A stretch of 23,929 nucleotides of DNA from CAZNGF01 sp964572855 (GTDB taxonomy: Bacteria > Bipolaricaulota > Bipolaricaulia > RBG-16-55-9 > JAJCYT01), in assembly GCA_964572855.1 (NCBI GenBank), contig CAZNGF010000047.1, positions 1 to 23,929 on the forward strand. Direction: 5' to 3'. The stretch's first letter is position 1. The number at the start of each line of letters is the position of its first letter. Positions 13,217 through 20,778 of the stretch are shown here, one piece after another. The notes under the pieces are model-generated. The model saw only the letters and a list, made by a program, of their open reading frames with translations, did no database searches and was not told the origin of the DNA. A program made the translations under genes and the position numbers.

Positions 13217-13903
13217 ATGGCGCTGCCGCTGGCGCTGTTGACCGCCCTGTGGCTGGGGGTTTCGACCTCGATCAGCCCCTGCCCGTTGGCCACCAACATC
13301 ACGGCCATGTCGTTTGTCTCCTCGCGCCTGGGCACGCGGGGCAGCGCCCTGTGGGCGGGCGCGGTCTACACGCTGGGCCGGAGCTTGACCTACGTCCTGC
13401 TGGGCTATCTGATCGTGGAGGCGGCCGTCAACGTGCCGTGGCTTTCGCAGTCGCTGCAGTCCCTCAACCAGGTGCTGGGGCCGGTGTTGATCGTGGCCGG
13501 CATGTGCCTGCTGGGTCTGATCCGGGTCGATTTCCCCCGCCTGCTGCCCTCGGGCGCGCTGGCGTCGCGCTGGCTCGGCCGCGGGCAGGCGGGCGCGTTG
13601 CTGTTGGGGATCGTGCTGGCGCTCGCCTTTTGCCCGGTGTCGGCGGCGCTGTTCTTCGGCGGGCTGGTGCCGCTGGCCGTCCAGGCGGATGCGAGCGTGG
13701 CCATGTCGCTGGCCTACGGGATCGGGACCGGCTTGCCGGTGCTGGCCTTCGCCGTGCTCGTGTCCCTGGGCGCGGCCTACGTGAACACGGCGTTCCAGGC
13801 GCTGGCCAAGCTCGAACGCTACACCAAGGGCGTCACGGGGACCGTCTTCGTCCTGGTGGGCGTCTATTACGTGCTGGCCTACGTGTTCGAGGTGGTGCCC
13901 TAG
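13217..13903 (+). CDS. arsG: ArsG-like CcdA/DsbD-type membrane protein
   Basis: A 228-residue protein with six predicted helices, related to CcdA. Two Cys-Pro pairs at equivalent positions of the two halves, SISPCPLATN (Cys22) and ALAFCPVSAA (Cys139), match the redox pair with which CcdA/DsbD carries electrons across the membrane. ArsG proteins of arsEFG operons belong to this fold and are described as efflux permeases for aromatic aminobenzyl arsenicals. The retained cysteines also allow an electron-carrier role between cytoplasmic ArsE and exported ArsF or the redoxin. The start at 13217 is fixed by the ArsF stop at 13213-13215. Confidence 0.82.
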   Translation: MALPLALLTALWLGVSTSISPCPLATNITAMSFVSSRLGTRGSALWAGAVYTLGRSLTYVLLGYLIVEAAVNVPWLSQSLQSLNQVLGPVLIVAGMCLLGLIRVDFPRLLPSGALASRWLGRGQAGALLLGIVLALAFCPVSAALFFGGLVPLAVQADASVAMSLAYGIGTGLPVLAFAVLVSLGAAYVNTAFQALAKLERYTKGVTGTVFVLVGVYYVLAYVFEVVP

Positions 13904-13935
13904 CCGGTGGCCTTGACCCACAAGCAGGACACTCT

Positions 13936-14970
13936 ATGCAATTTGCTAGAAAAAGGCTGAAAAATCAAAGGCAAAAACGCAATAGAGGGGTGACGGCATG
14001 GCTGCAATGCATCAACCGCTACCTCATCCAAATCCTGCTTGTCGTTATTTTGGCCGCGTTGGTGGTCGGATACGCGTTTCCGGACCTGGGCTCCCAGTTG
14101 CAACCATTCTATCCGGTTTGTCTGTTTGTCATGCTCTATCCGATGATGGTGGGAATCAGGCTTGAGGAGGTGTCTGGTGCCGCCCGGCGGCTTGGCTTCA
14201 TCGTCGTTGCCATGTCGTTGAACTACCTTCTGTCGCCGCTGGTCGCGGCCGGTTTGGCCGACGTGTTTCTTTCGTCTCATCCGGATTTCGCGGTGGGGCT
14301 GATCCTGACCGGCGTGGTGCCGTGTGCGGGCATGATCATCGCCTGGACCGGGATGGCCGGAGGCACCGTCCCATTGGCGCTGCTTGTGACCGTGCTAAGC
14401 TTGCTGGCCGGGATCGCGCTGATACCGGCTTGGATGCTGGCCCTTGCCGGCGCATACGTGCCGATCGATGCCGTCAACATGTTGGCAACGATCTTAATGG
14501 CCATCATCGTCCCGTTGATCCTGGGGAATCTCACCCGCATCGGGTTGGTCCAATGGAAAGGGCAAAAGACGTTCGATTCCTTGAAGCCGATGTTTCCCGC
14601 TGTCTCCGCGCTGGGCATGTACGCCGTCTTCTTCATTTCGATGAGCGCCGAGAGTCGCGCCCTGATCCAACATCCGGAGTATTTGATGGTCATTGCCTTG
14701 CCGCTGTCGCTTTTTTACGCGCTCAGTTTCGGCGCCGCCATCCTCGCCGCGCGCCTGGGCAGAATGAATTTCGCGGACATGGTCGCGCTGACCTACGGCG
14801 TAGGGGGGAAGAACATTTCCATCGCCCTTGCCTTGGCCGTGCTCTTTTTCTCGCCGCTGACGGTCATGATTATTGCCGTCAAACCACTGATCCAGGTGCT
14901 GTTTATGGCGGGCTTTTACCGTCTAGCTCCCCATCTGAAAGCACGGTGGAAAGGCACTGTGAAAGGATAG
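13936..14970 (+). CDS. Acr3-related (BASS-superfamily) exporter
   Basis: A 344-residue protein with ten predicted helices in the bile-acid/arsenite transporter superfamily. GVVPCAGMIIAWTGMAGG contains Cys130, the counterpart of the essential Acr3 cysteine. FYPVCLFVMLYPMMVGIRLE also matches. However, the C-terminal motif reads YGVGGKNISIALALAVLFF, without the glutamate that Acr3 has in its SNNFELAIA-type motif. It may be an arsenite permease of another subgroup or have a different anion as substrate. A basic N-terminal tail (RKRLKNQRQKR) precedes the first helix. It ends 3 bases before the CDF gene. GC content is visibly lower than in the preceding operon, suggesting a separate origin. Confidence 0.75.
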   Translation: MQFARKRLKNQRQKRNRGVTAWLQCINRYLIQILLVVILAALVVGYAFPDLGSQLQPFYPVCLFVMLYPMMVGIRLEEVSGAARRLGFIVVAMSLNYLLSPLVAAGLADVFLSSHPDFAVGLILTGVVPCAGMIIAWTGMAGGTVPLALLVTVLSLLAGIALIPAWMLALAGAYVPIDAVNMLATILMAIIVPLILGNLTRIGLVQWKGQKTFDSLKPMFPAVSALGMYAVFFISMSAESRALIQHPEYLMVIALPLSLFYALSFGAAILAARLGRMNFADMVALTYGVGGKNISIALALAVLFFSPLTVMIIAVKPLIQVLFMAGFYRLAPHLKARWKGTVKG

Positions 14971-14973
14971 CGT

Positions 14974-15609
14974 ATGTCCCACGCTCATTCTGGCTCGACC
15001 ACTTCAAGAGGTCGGCTGCTGGCGACCCTGCTGCTCAATTGGAGCATCACGATCGCCGAATTGGTTGGGGGCTTGTGGTCCGGCAGCCTTTCGCTTTTGT
15101 CGGATGCGTTGCACAACTTCAGCGACGGGTTGGCCATCATCATCGCCTACCTGCACCTGTTCAGCGATGCGATCTCCAGCCTCGCCGTCATGCTTGGGGG
15201 AATGGCCATTTCCCTCCTCGGCATATACTGGCTTGACCCGCTGCTGACCCTCCTCATCTCGTTATACGTGCTGAAAGAAAGTTTTCGCATCGTCGGAGAG
15301 GCGACAGATATGTTGTTGATGGCCTCTCCGGAGGGTCTTTCGCTAAGCGAGCTCCAACGGGCGGTCGAACTCATCCCCGGCGTGGACAACCTCCACCACG
15401 CGCACCTGTGGCAGCTCAACGAGCATGACGTCCACTTTGAGGCGCACCTTGAGGTCGGGGAAAACCTGTCGATTAGGCAGGCACAAGCGCTTGGCAAACG
15501 CGTTGAAAACCTGCTGGAAGCGTCGTTTGGGATCAACCACGTCACCGTGCAATTCGAGTGCGACGCTTGTAGCTCGAAAGCCTTGTTGAAATCGGAGGCA
15601 TCTTCATGA
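14974..15609 (+). CDS. Cation diffusion facilitator, missing two membrane helices
   Basis: A 211-residue CDF (CzcD/ZitB type) protein; complete members have about 300. Helices 1 and 2 are normal (LLNWSITIAELVGG, LSLLSDALHNFSDGLAIII), but after AY at residues 58-59 the chain jumps directly to LHLFSDAISSLAVMLGG, which is helix 5, then helix 6 (YWLDPLLTLLISLYVLKES). Helices 3 and 4 and the His-rich loop, about 95 residues, are absent in frame. The transport-site His/Asp residues of helices 2 and 5 are kept, as is the cytoplasmic domain (HHAHLWQLNEHDVHFEAHLE). Function would normally be Zn/Cd/Co efflux; whether the short form works is unknown. It overlaps the OsmC gene by 4 bases. Confidence 0.8.
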   Translation: MSHAHSGSTTSRGRLLATLLLNWSITIAELVGGLWSGSLSLLSDALHNFSDGLAIIIAYLHLFSDAISSLAVMLGGMAISLLGIYWLDPLLTLLISLYVLKESFRIVGEATDMLLMASPEGLSLSELQRAVELIPGVDNLHHAHLWQLNEHDVHFEAHLEVGENLSIRQAQALGKRVENLLEASFGINHVTVQFECDACSSKALLKSEASS

Positions 15610-16040
15610 ACCTGGAATATGACGTCAGCGCCGAGCAAGTGATCCCCAACATCTCGACGGCGCGAGCCAAGCGGGCGCAACTCTACTTCGATTCATCACC
15701 GCAACAGAGCACACACTTGATGAACCCGGCCGAGTTGTTGCTCAGCGCGTTTGCGGCCTGCCTACTCAAGAACGTGGAGCGCTTTGCCGAGAAGCTGCGT
15801 TTCTCCTACCAGCGCGCGGGAATTCACGTCCACGGCGTGCGCGAGGAACCGCCGCCACGTATCGCCCAGATCACCTACGAGCTGACGCTTTGGACCGATG
15901 AATCCCCGCAACGCGTGGACCTGCTCGACCGCAACCTGCAGCGGTACGGCACGATCTTCAATACTTTGTCGCAAAGCTGTGATATTCAGGGAACGATCGA
16001 CACAAAGACACCCCTTCGAGGAGAGGAGACCCATGCCTGA
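15606..16040 (+). CDS. OsmC/Ohr-family protein
   Basis: A 144-residue OsmC-like protein. NPAELLLSAFAACLLKNVER carries Cys52, and LSQSCDIQG carries Cys125, the two redox-active cysteines by which the family reduces organic hydroperoxides. Length is typical. The ATG overlaps the CDF stop (ATGA) and the 3' end overlaps the next gene by 8 bases, so the three are translated together. Cytoplasmic, no signal peptide. In this setting it probably protects against peroxides produced under metalloid stress; that is inferred. Confidence 0.85.
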   Translation: MNLEYDVSAEQVIPNISTARAKRAQLYFDSSPQQSTHLMNPAELLLSAFAACLLKNVERFAEKLRFSYQRAGIHVHGVREEPPPRIAQITYELTLWTDESPQRVDLLDRNLQRYGTIFNTLSQSCDIQGTIDTKTPLRGEETHA

Positions 16041-16560
16041 TCCCAAATTCGCCAAGCCTTGGCATGGCGTACCCCGCGAGCGGGTTGACTGGCACCCCAC
16101 GGTCGACGAGGACGCCTGCATGTGTCAGTTCACCCCCGGCCAATATCTGGAGGTCTGGACGCCCGGCGCCCCCTGGCTGTCGCGCACCTATTCCGTCGGC
16201 AGCGCGCCGCGCGAGGACGGGCGCGTTGAGCTGCACTTGCGCCGCGTGGACGGCGGACGCTTCACCGGGTGGGCTTTTGAGAAGATGGAAGTGGGCGATG
16301 TGTTGACCGTGCGGGGCCCGCTGGGGCACTTCGTGATCCGCTCGCCGCTGGATCGGCCTTTGCTCCTGGTGGCGCGCGGCACGGGCTTTGCTCCCATCAA
16401 AGCGATGATCGAACAGCAGCTTCAGCTGACGCCCCGGCGCGACCTGATCCTCTTTTGGGGCGTGACCGACACGGACGACTTCTACGAGCTGGACCTGCTC
16501 CAACGCTGGGCCAAGGACGTGCCCCGTGAGCACATCACCGTAGATGCATTTGGAGGATAA
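16033..16560 (+). CDS. Hybrid flavin reductase: ferredoxin-type start joined to FNR module
   Basis: A 175-residue product. The first 31 residues (KPWHGVPRERVDWHPTVDED then ACMC) look like the beginning of a 4Fe-4S protein, but no further cluster cysteines follow. At QFTPGQYLEVWTPG the sequence becomes the middle of a ferredoxin-NAD(P)H reductase: RTYSVGSAP (FAD-binding RxYS) and GTGFAPIKAMIE (nucleotide-binding). The end, VPREHITVDAFGG, comes early, so the last part of the NAD domain is missing. An internal deletion joining two parts, plus a shortened C-terminus, explains it. GAGGAGA precedes the ATG. Likely non-functional or altered. Confidence 0.6.
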   Translation: MPDPKFAKPWHGVPRERVDWHPTVDEDACMCQFTPGQYLEVWTPGAPWLSRTYSVGSAPREDGRVELHLRRVDGGRFTGWAFEKMEVGDVLTVRGPLGHFVIRSPLDRPLLLVARGTGFAPIKAMIEQQLQLTPRRDLILFWGVTDTDDFYELDLLQRWAKDVPREHITVDAFGG

Positions 16561-16594
16561 GCGTGAGCACCTCAATTTCAGGAGCGTACGCCGC

Positions 16595-17317
16595 ATGAAG
16601 CGCAGATCGAAGTGGATCTTTGTCGGGCCGTCGCATCGGCGCGCGCGCGTGGCCCGGGTCGAGCCGCTGGCCGAGCTGGCCAAGCTCCGGCTGCGCGAGA
16701 ACGGCGAGCCGCTGGTCGCGCTGCCGCCCGCGTTCTCCGCTACCCAGATCGGTTGCGGGAACGCCGGCACCCCGTCGCTGTGGGCGCGGCGCACGGTGGC
16801 AAGCATGCTCCAGCGCGCCCAAGCCCACCTGCCTTCAGGCTATCGGCTGCACGTGTTCAGCGCCTGGCGCTCGTTGGCCGAACAGCGCCGGGAATACCGG
16901 CAGATGTACGGGCAGTTGGGAGCGGAACACCCCGAGTGGCCGGAGAACATCCTGCGGCGCGAGACGAACCGCTTCGTGCACCCGCCGGACCACGCCGTCC
17001 CGCCCGGACACTGCACGGGCGGGGCCCTCGATCTGGTGGTCCTCGGCCCGGACGGGCGGCTGTTGGACATGACCGCGCCGGAGCGCTGGGCGCAATCCCC
17101 TTGCGAAGCGCGTCGCACCGCGCCGACGTTCACCGACCACATCGACCCCACGGCGCGCGAGCACCGCGCCGTGCTCGTCGCCGCCATGAGCGCGGCGGGC
17201 TTCACCAACTACGGGGGCGAGTGGTGGCACTGGTCCTACGGCGACCACGCCTGGGCCTGGCGGCTGGGGCGCAAGACCGCACTTTACGGGCCGATGGGCC
17301 AAGCGTCAGACGTCTGA
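16595..17317 (+). CDS. M15-family D-Ala-D-Ala dipeptidase-like protein
   Basis: A 240-residue protein of the zinc peptidase family M15 (VanX/DdpX type). The zinc and catalytic motifs are visible: PGHCTGGALDLVVL (His139 and Asp146 of the HxxxxxxD motif) and GGEWWHWSYGDHAWA (the Glu and His of the ExxH motif). FSAWRSLAEQRREY corresponds to the substrate arginine region. ATG 16595 has AGGAG 10 bases upstream. No signal peptide, so a cytoplasmic dipeptidase is likely, releasing D-alanine from dipeptide. Its link to the arsenic genes is not evident; it may be cargo. Confidence 0.75.
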   Translation: MKRRSKWIFVGPSHRRARVARVEPLAELAKLRLRENGEPLVALPPAFSATQIGCGNAGTPSLWARRTVASMLQRAQAHLPSGYRLHVFSAWRSLAEQRREYRQMYGQLGAEHPEWPENILRRETNRFVHPPDHAVPPGHCTGGALDLVVLGPDGRLLDMTAPERWAQSPCEARRTAPTFTDHIDPTAREHRAVLVAAMSAAGFTNYGGEWWHWSYGDHAWAWRLGRKTALYGPMGQASDV

Positions 17318-17358
17318 CCGCGCGCGGCCGTGCTGGAGGAACTGGAAAGGACATCGTC

Positions 17359-17799
17359 ATGATCGTGATGGCCTCGATTCTCGTCCTGTCGCTGGCGGGC
17401 ATCGCCGACTCGCTGTATTTGTTCTACGAACACCTGGGGCACGAGGTGATGTGCCTGACCGACACCGGCTGCGCCGCGGTTGACGCGTCTCCCTATTCCG
17501 AACTGGCGGGCGTGCCGGTGTCGCTGCTGGGGCTGGGCTCGTACCTCGCCCTGTTCGCGCTGACCGCGTTGGGGCTGCGTTATCGCTCCCTTCGTCCCGC
17601 TTGGATCCACCTAGGGATATTTGGGATCTCGCTGGTCGGGGTGCTCTATTCCGCCTATCTGACCTATCTGGAGCTTTACGTGATCCACGCCGTGTGCAGT
17701 TGGTGCGTGATCTCGGCGGGCCTCATCGCCCTGATCTTCGCGCTGTCCTTGTTTGGCCTGCGCGCTGAGCGCGCCGGGCAAACCCCAAGGTCGGGTTGA
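17359..17799 (+). CDS. Vitamin K epoxide reductase (VKOR) homologue
   Basis: A 146-residue membrane protein with four helices. The loop cysteines Cys32 and Cys38 (MCLTDTGCAAV), the SELAGVPVSLLGLGSY segment and the active-site CSWC (Cys113, Cys116) are all present, so the redox machinery is intact. Bacterial VKOR uses quinone to reoxidise DsbA-like proteins and so drives disulfide formation outside the membrane. No thioredoxin domain is fused. In this island it would supply oxidising power, opposite in direction to the CcdA-like protein. Confidence 0.88.
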   Translation: MIVMASILVLSLAGIADSLYLFYEHLGHEVMCLTDTGCAAVDASPYSELAGVPVSLLGLGSYLALFALTALGLRYRSLRPAWIHLGIFGISLVGVLYSAYLTYLELYVIHAVCSWCVISAGLIALIFALSLFGLRAERAGQTPRSG

Positions 17800-17814
17800 G
17801 CGGGTGTCGGGCGC

Positions 17815-17851
17815 TTGCTTTCCCACCCTCTATATGCTAAAATGCGCATAT
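17815..17851 (+). promoter_or_regulatory. arsRDA-acr3 promoter with ArsR operator
   Basis: TTGCTT (17815-17820), a 17-base spacer and TAAAAT (17838-17843) form a sigma70-like promoter 25 bases before arsR. The inverted repeat ATATGC (17832-17837) and GCATAT (17846-17851) with an 8-base spacer brackets the -10, where a bound ArsR dimer would block polymerase. Confidence 0.7.
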
Positions 17852-17868
17852 CAGCAGATGGAGGCAGA

Positions 17869-18231
17869 ATGGAACAGCTTATCCACGCGCTCAAAGCGCT
17901 GGCGGACCCCACGCGCCTGCGCCTGCTCAAGGCGGTCCACGGCGCGGCCACGGGGGTGTGCGTGTGCGAGCTGGTGGACGCCCTGGAGCAGCCGCAATAC
18001 CAGGTTTCCCGCCACCTGGCCCCGCTCAAGGACGCGGGCTGGCTGCAAGATGAGCGCCACGGCACCTGGGTCTACTACCGGGTCCCGAGCGAGCTTGCGC
18101 CCTGGCGACAAGCGACGCTGGCGGCGCTGGCGCAAATGGACGACCCCGCCTTCGAGCAAGACTTAAAGCGGCTTCGGCAACGCCTCGCCCAGCGCGAGGG
18201 TGGGTTGTGCGTGGTGGGCTATAAGGACTGA
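17869..18231 (+). CDS. arsR: ArsR-family arsenite-responsive repressor (third)
   Basis: A 120-residue repressor with LKALADPTRLRLLKAV, the canonical arsenite site GVCVCELVDAL (Cys31, Cys33), the recognition helix YQVSRHLAPLKDAGWL and the wing ERHGTWVYYRV. A further Cys near the C-terminus (GGLCVVG) could be the third As ligand. GGAGG is 4 bases before the ATG at 17869; a longer frame upstream lacks family sequence. It heads the arsD-arsA-acr3 operon and probably controls the promoter at 17815-17851. Confidence 0.93.
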   Translation: MEQLIHALKALADPTRLRLLKAVHGAATGVCVCELVDALEQPQYQVSRHLAPLKDAGWLQDERHGTWVYYRVPSELAPWRQATLAALAQMDDPAFEQDLKRLRQRLAQREGGLCVVGYKD

Positions 18232-18266
18232 GTGCGAGCGATCTTGACGGAAGCGAGGTTGGTACG

Positions 18267-18935
18267 GTGAACGAACGAACGACGACGAAGCGAGCGATGA
18301 GCCCCATCCCGATCAGGCCCGACAAGGCGCGCGTCGAGGTGTTCGACCCCCCGATGTGTTGTGCCAGCGGGGTGTGCGGCCCGGAACCGGACGAGCGCCT
18401 GGCGCGCTTCTCGGCCGACCTGAATTGGCTCGAGCGCCAGGGCGTGACGGTGCGCCGCTACAACCTGGCCCAGGAGCCAACGGCGTTTACGGCCCATCCC
18501 GAGGTCGCGCGGATCGTCAACGAAACCGACGGGGACGGCTTGCCGGTCGTGGTCGTCGACGGCCGGGTGGTCAGCCAACAGGCATACCCGACGCGGCAAC
18601 GACTGGCCGAACTGGCCGGGCAGGCCGCGACGGACAATGAGCAACCCGCGACCGCGGAACGATCCTCGATCTTCGACGAGCGGATCGCGGAACTGGTCGC
18701 CATCGGCGCGGCGATCGCCGCCAACTGCGAGCCGTGCCTGAAATATCACCATCGCAAGGCCTCGGAGCTGGGCGTCGCCGACGAGGACATGGTCCAGGCG
18801 GTGAACGTCGCGCTGCGGGTCAAAGAGCAGCCGGCAACGATGATGGTCCAACTGGCACAGCGCCTGTTGGCCCCCGAAGCGGCCCAGCCCGGCGGCGAAT
18901 GTGACGGCGGCTCGGGCACGAGCGGCTGCTGCTGA
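18267..18935 (+). CDS. arsD: ArsD metallochaperone fused to an AhpD-like domain
   Basis: A 222-residue fusion. Residues about 21-118 are ArsD: VEVFDPPMCCASGVCGPEPD with the As(III)-binding Cys31, Cys32 and Cys37, then VTVRRYNLAQEPTAF and LPVVVVDGRVVSQ. Residues about 135-202 are an AhpD/CMD domain with ANCEPCLKYHHRKASELG (Cys154, Cys157 and His161), the active-site triad of alkylhydroperoxidase-like proteins. A tail with Cys212 and a terminal CC pair resembles the extra vicinal cysteines of ArsD. GTG 18267 has GAGG 8 bases upstream; ATG 18297 is an alternative. ArsD hands arsenite to ArsA, encoded next. The fused domain may supply reducing thiols. Confidence 0.88.
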   Translation: MNERTTTKRAMSPIPIRPDKARVEVFDPPMCCASGVCGPEPDERLARFSADLNWLERQGVTVRRYNLAQEPTAFTAHPEVARIVNETDGDGLPVVVVDGRVVSQQAYPTRQRLAELAGQAATDNEQPATAERSSIFDERIAELVAIGAAIAANCEPCLKYHHRKASELGVADEDMVQAVNVALRVKEQPATMMVQLAQRLLAPEAAQPGGECDGGSGTSGCC

Positions 18936-18968
18936 GCCAATCGTCCATAACAGGAAGGTGTGACAACC

Positions 18969-20765
18969 ATGGTGTGGTACGAACAAGCCAATCGATTTCT
19001 GTTCTTCACGGGCAAGGGCGGCGTGGGCAAGACCTCGCTGGCGTGCGCCACCGCCGTCAAGCTGGCCGACGCCGGCCAGCGGGTGCTCCTGGTGAGCACC
19101 GACCCGGCCTCCAACTTGGGCCACGTCTTTGAGACGGAGATCGGCCAGCAGGAGCCGACCCCGATCCCGCAGGTCGAGCACCTGCAAGCGCTGAACATCG
19201 ACCCGGAGGCGGCGGCGCAGGCGTACCGGGATCGCATCGTCGGGCCGGTGCGCGACCGTCTGCCGGCCAAGGCGGTGCGCCAGATGGAGGAGGAGCTGTC
19301 CGGGGCCTGTACGACCGAGATCGCGGCGTTCGATGAGTTCACCGCACTGCTGACGGATCCGCAGGTCATGGTGGATTACGACCACATCGTGTTCGACACC
19401 GCGCCCACGGGCCACACGCTGCGCCTGCTGAAGCTGCCCAGCGCCTGGTCGGACTTCCTGGAGACCAACCCAAGCGGCGCCTCCTGCCTCGGCCCGCTGG
19501 CGGGCCTGGAGAAACAGCGACAACAGTACCGGTCGGCGGTTGCGACGCTGGCCGACGGCTCGCAGACCGCGATCGTCCTCGTCAGCCGTCCACAGCAGGC
19601 GGCGCTGGCCGAAGCGGCCCGCACCAGCGGCGAACTGGCCGCGCTCGGGGTCGTCAATCAACGGCTGATCGTCAACGGGCTGATGCCCGAGGCCGCCAGC
19701 GATGACCCGCTTGCGCGGGCCATGCAGCAGCGCGACCGGCAGGCGATGGAGCCGTTGCCCGCCGCCTTGGCGCATCTCCCCATCGACCGGGTGGCGCTGC
19801 AGCCGGTGAACCTCGTCGGCATCGCGGCGTTGCGGACCTTGCTGAACGGCGACGGACAAACAACCGCCACCTCCGTGGCGGACTCAAACGCGCTCTCGAC
19901 GCTGGACGTGCCCTCGCTGGGCGAGCTCGTCGACGCGATCGAAGCCGACGGCCGTGGCCTGGTCATGGTCATGGGCAAGGGCGGCGTGGGCAAGACGACG
20001 ATCGCGGGGGCCGTCGCCGTCGCGCTGGCGTCGCGCGGCCACGATGTGCACCTGACCACTACCGACCCGGCGGCGCACGTCGCCGCGACAATCGCATCCG
20101 AGCTCGATCACCTGCAAATCAGTCGGATCGACCCGCAAGTGGAGACCGACCGCTACCGCCAACACGTACTGGAAACCAAGGGCAAGCACCTCGACGCCCA
20201 GGGGCGGGCCCTGCTGGAGGAAGACCTGCGCTCGCCCTGCACCGAAGAGATCGCGGTGTTTCAGGCCTTTTCAAAGGCCATCCGCGAGGCGCGACAGAAG
20301 TTCGTCGTGATGGACACCGCGCCGACCGGCCACACGCTGATGCTGCTAGACGCGACCGGATCGTATCACCGCGACATCATGCGGCACGCCAAAAACGACG
20401 CGAAGGTCACCACGCCGATGATGCGCCTGCAGGACCCCGGGCAGACGAAGATGCTGCTCGTGACCCTGCCGGAGACCACGCCCGTGCTGGAGGCGTCAGC
20501 CTTGCAGGAGGACCTGCGCCGCGCGGGGATCGAGCCGTGGGCCTGGGTGATCAACGCCTCGCTGGCGGCGGCCGGCCCGCGCGATCCGCTGCTGGTGTCC
20601 CGGGCAGAATCGGAAAGCGCGCAGATTCGCAAGGTTTGCGATGAGCTGGCCGAGCGCGTCGGGCTGGTGCCCTGGTTGGCCCGGGAGCCGGTGGGCGTTG
20701 AGGCGTTGCGGGCGCTGACCCGGTCGGCGGAAAGGCGCGCCGCCCAAGCGGCGCAATCGCTGTAG
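18969..20765 (+). CDS. arsA: ArsA arsenite-translocating ATPase
   Basis: A 598-residue two-halved ATPase. The first P-loop is FTGKGGVGKTS (about residue 14) and the second MGKGGVGKTT (about residue 336). Both halves have the DTAPTGHT signature. The three arsenite-coordinating cysteines are present at Cys114 (SGACTTE), Cys173 (GASCLGP) and Cys424 (SPCTEE), almost at the E. coli positions 113, 172 and 422. ATG 18969 is chosen over GTG 18960, because GGAAGG lies 10 bases before the ATG and overlaps the GTG spacing. It accepts arsenite from ArsD and energises efflux through the permease encoded next. Confidence 0.95.
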   Translation: MVWYEQANRFLFFTGKGGVGKTSLACATAVKLADAGQRVLLVSTDPASNLGHVFETEIGQQEPTPIPQVEHLQALNIDPEAAAQAYRDRIVGPVRDRLPAKAVRQMEEELSGACTTEIAAFDEFTALLTDPQVMVDYDHIVFDTAPTGHTLRLLKLPSAWSDFLETNPSGASCLGPLAGLEKQRQQYRSAVATLADGSQTAIVLVSRPQQAALAEAARTSGELAALGVVNQRLIVNGLMPEAASDDPLARAMQQRDRQAMEPLPAALAHLPIDRVALQPVNLVGIAALRTLLNGDGQTTATSVADSNALSTLDVPSLGELVDAIEADGRGLVMVMGKGGVGKTTIAGAVAVALASRGHDVHLTTTDPAAHVAATIASELDHLQISRIDPQVETDRYRQHVLETKGKHLDAQGRALLEEDLRSPCTEEIAVFQAFSKAIREARQKFVVMDTAPTGHTLMLLDATGSYHRDIMRHAKNDAKVTTPMMRLQDPGQTKMLLVTLPETTPVLEASALQEDLRRAGIEPWAWVINASLAAAGPRDPLLVSRAESESAQIRKVCDELAERVGLVPWLAREPVGVEALRALTRSAERRAAQAAQSL

Positions 20766-20778
20766 AGGAGTGCGACTC

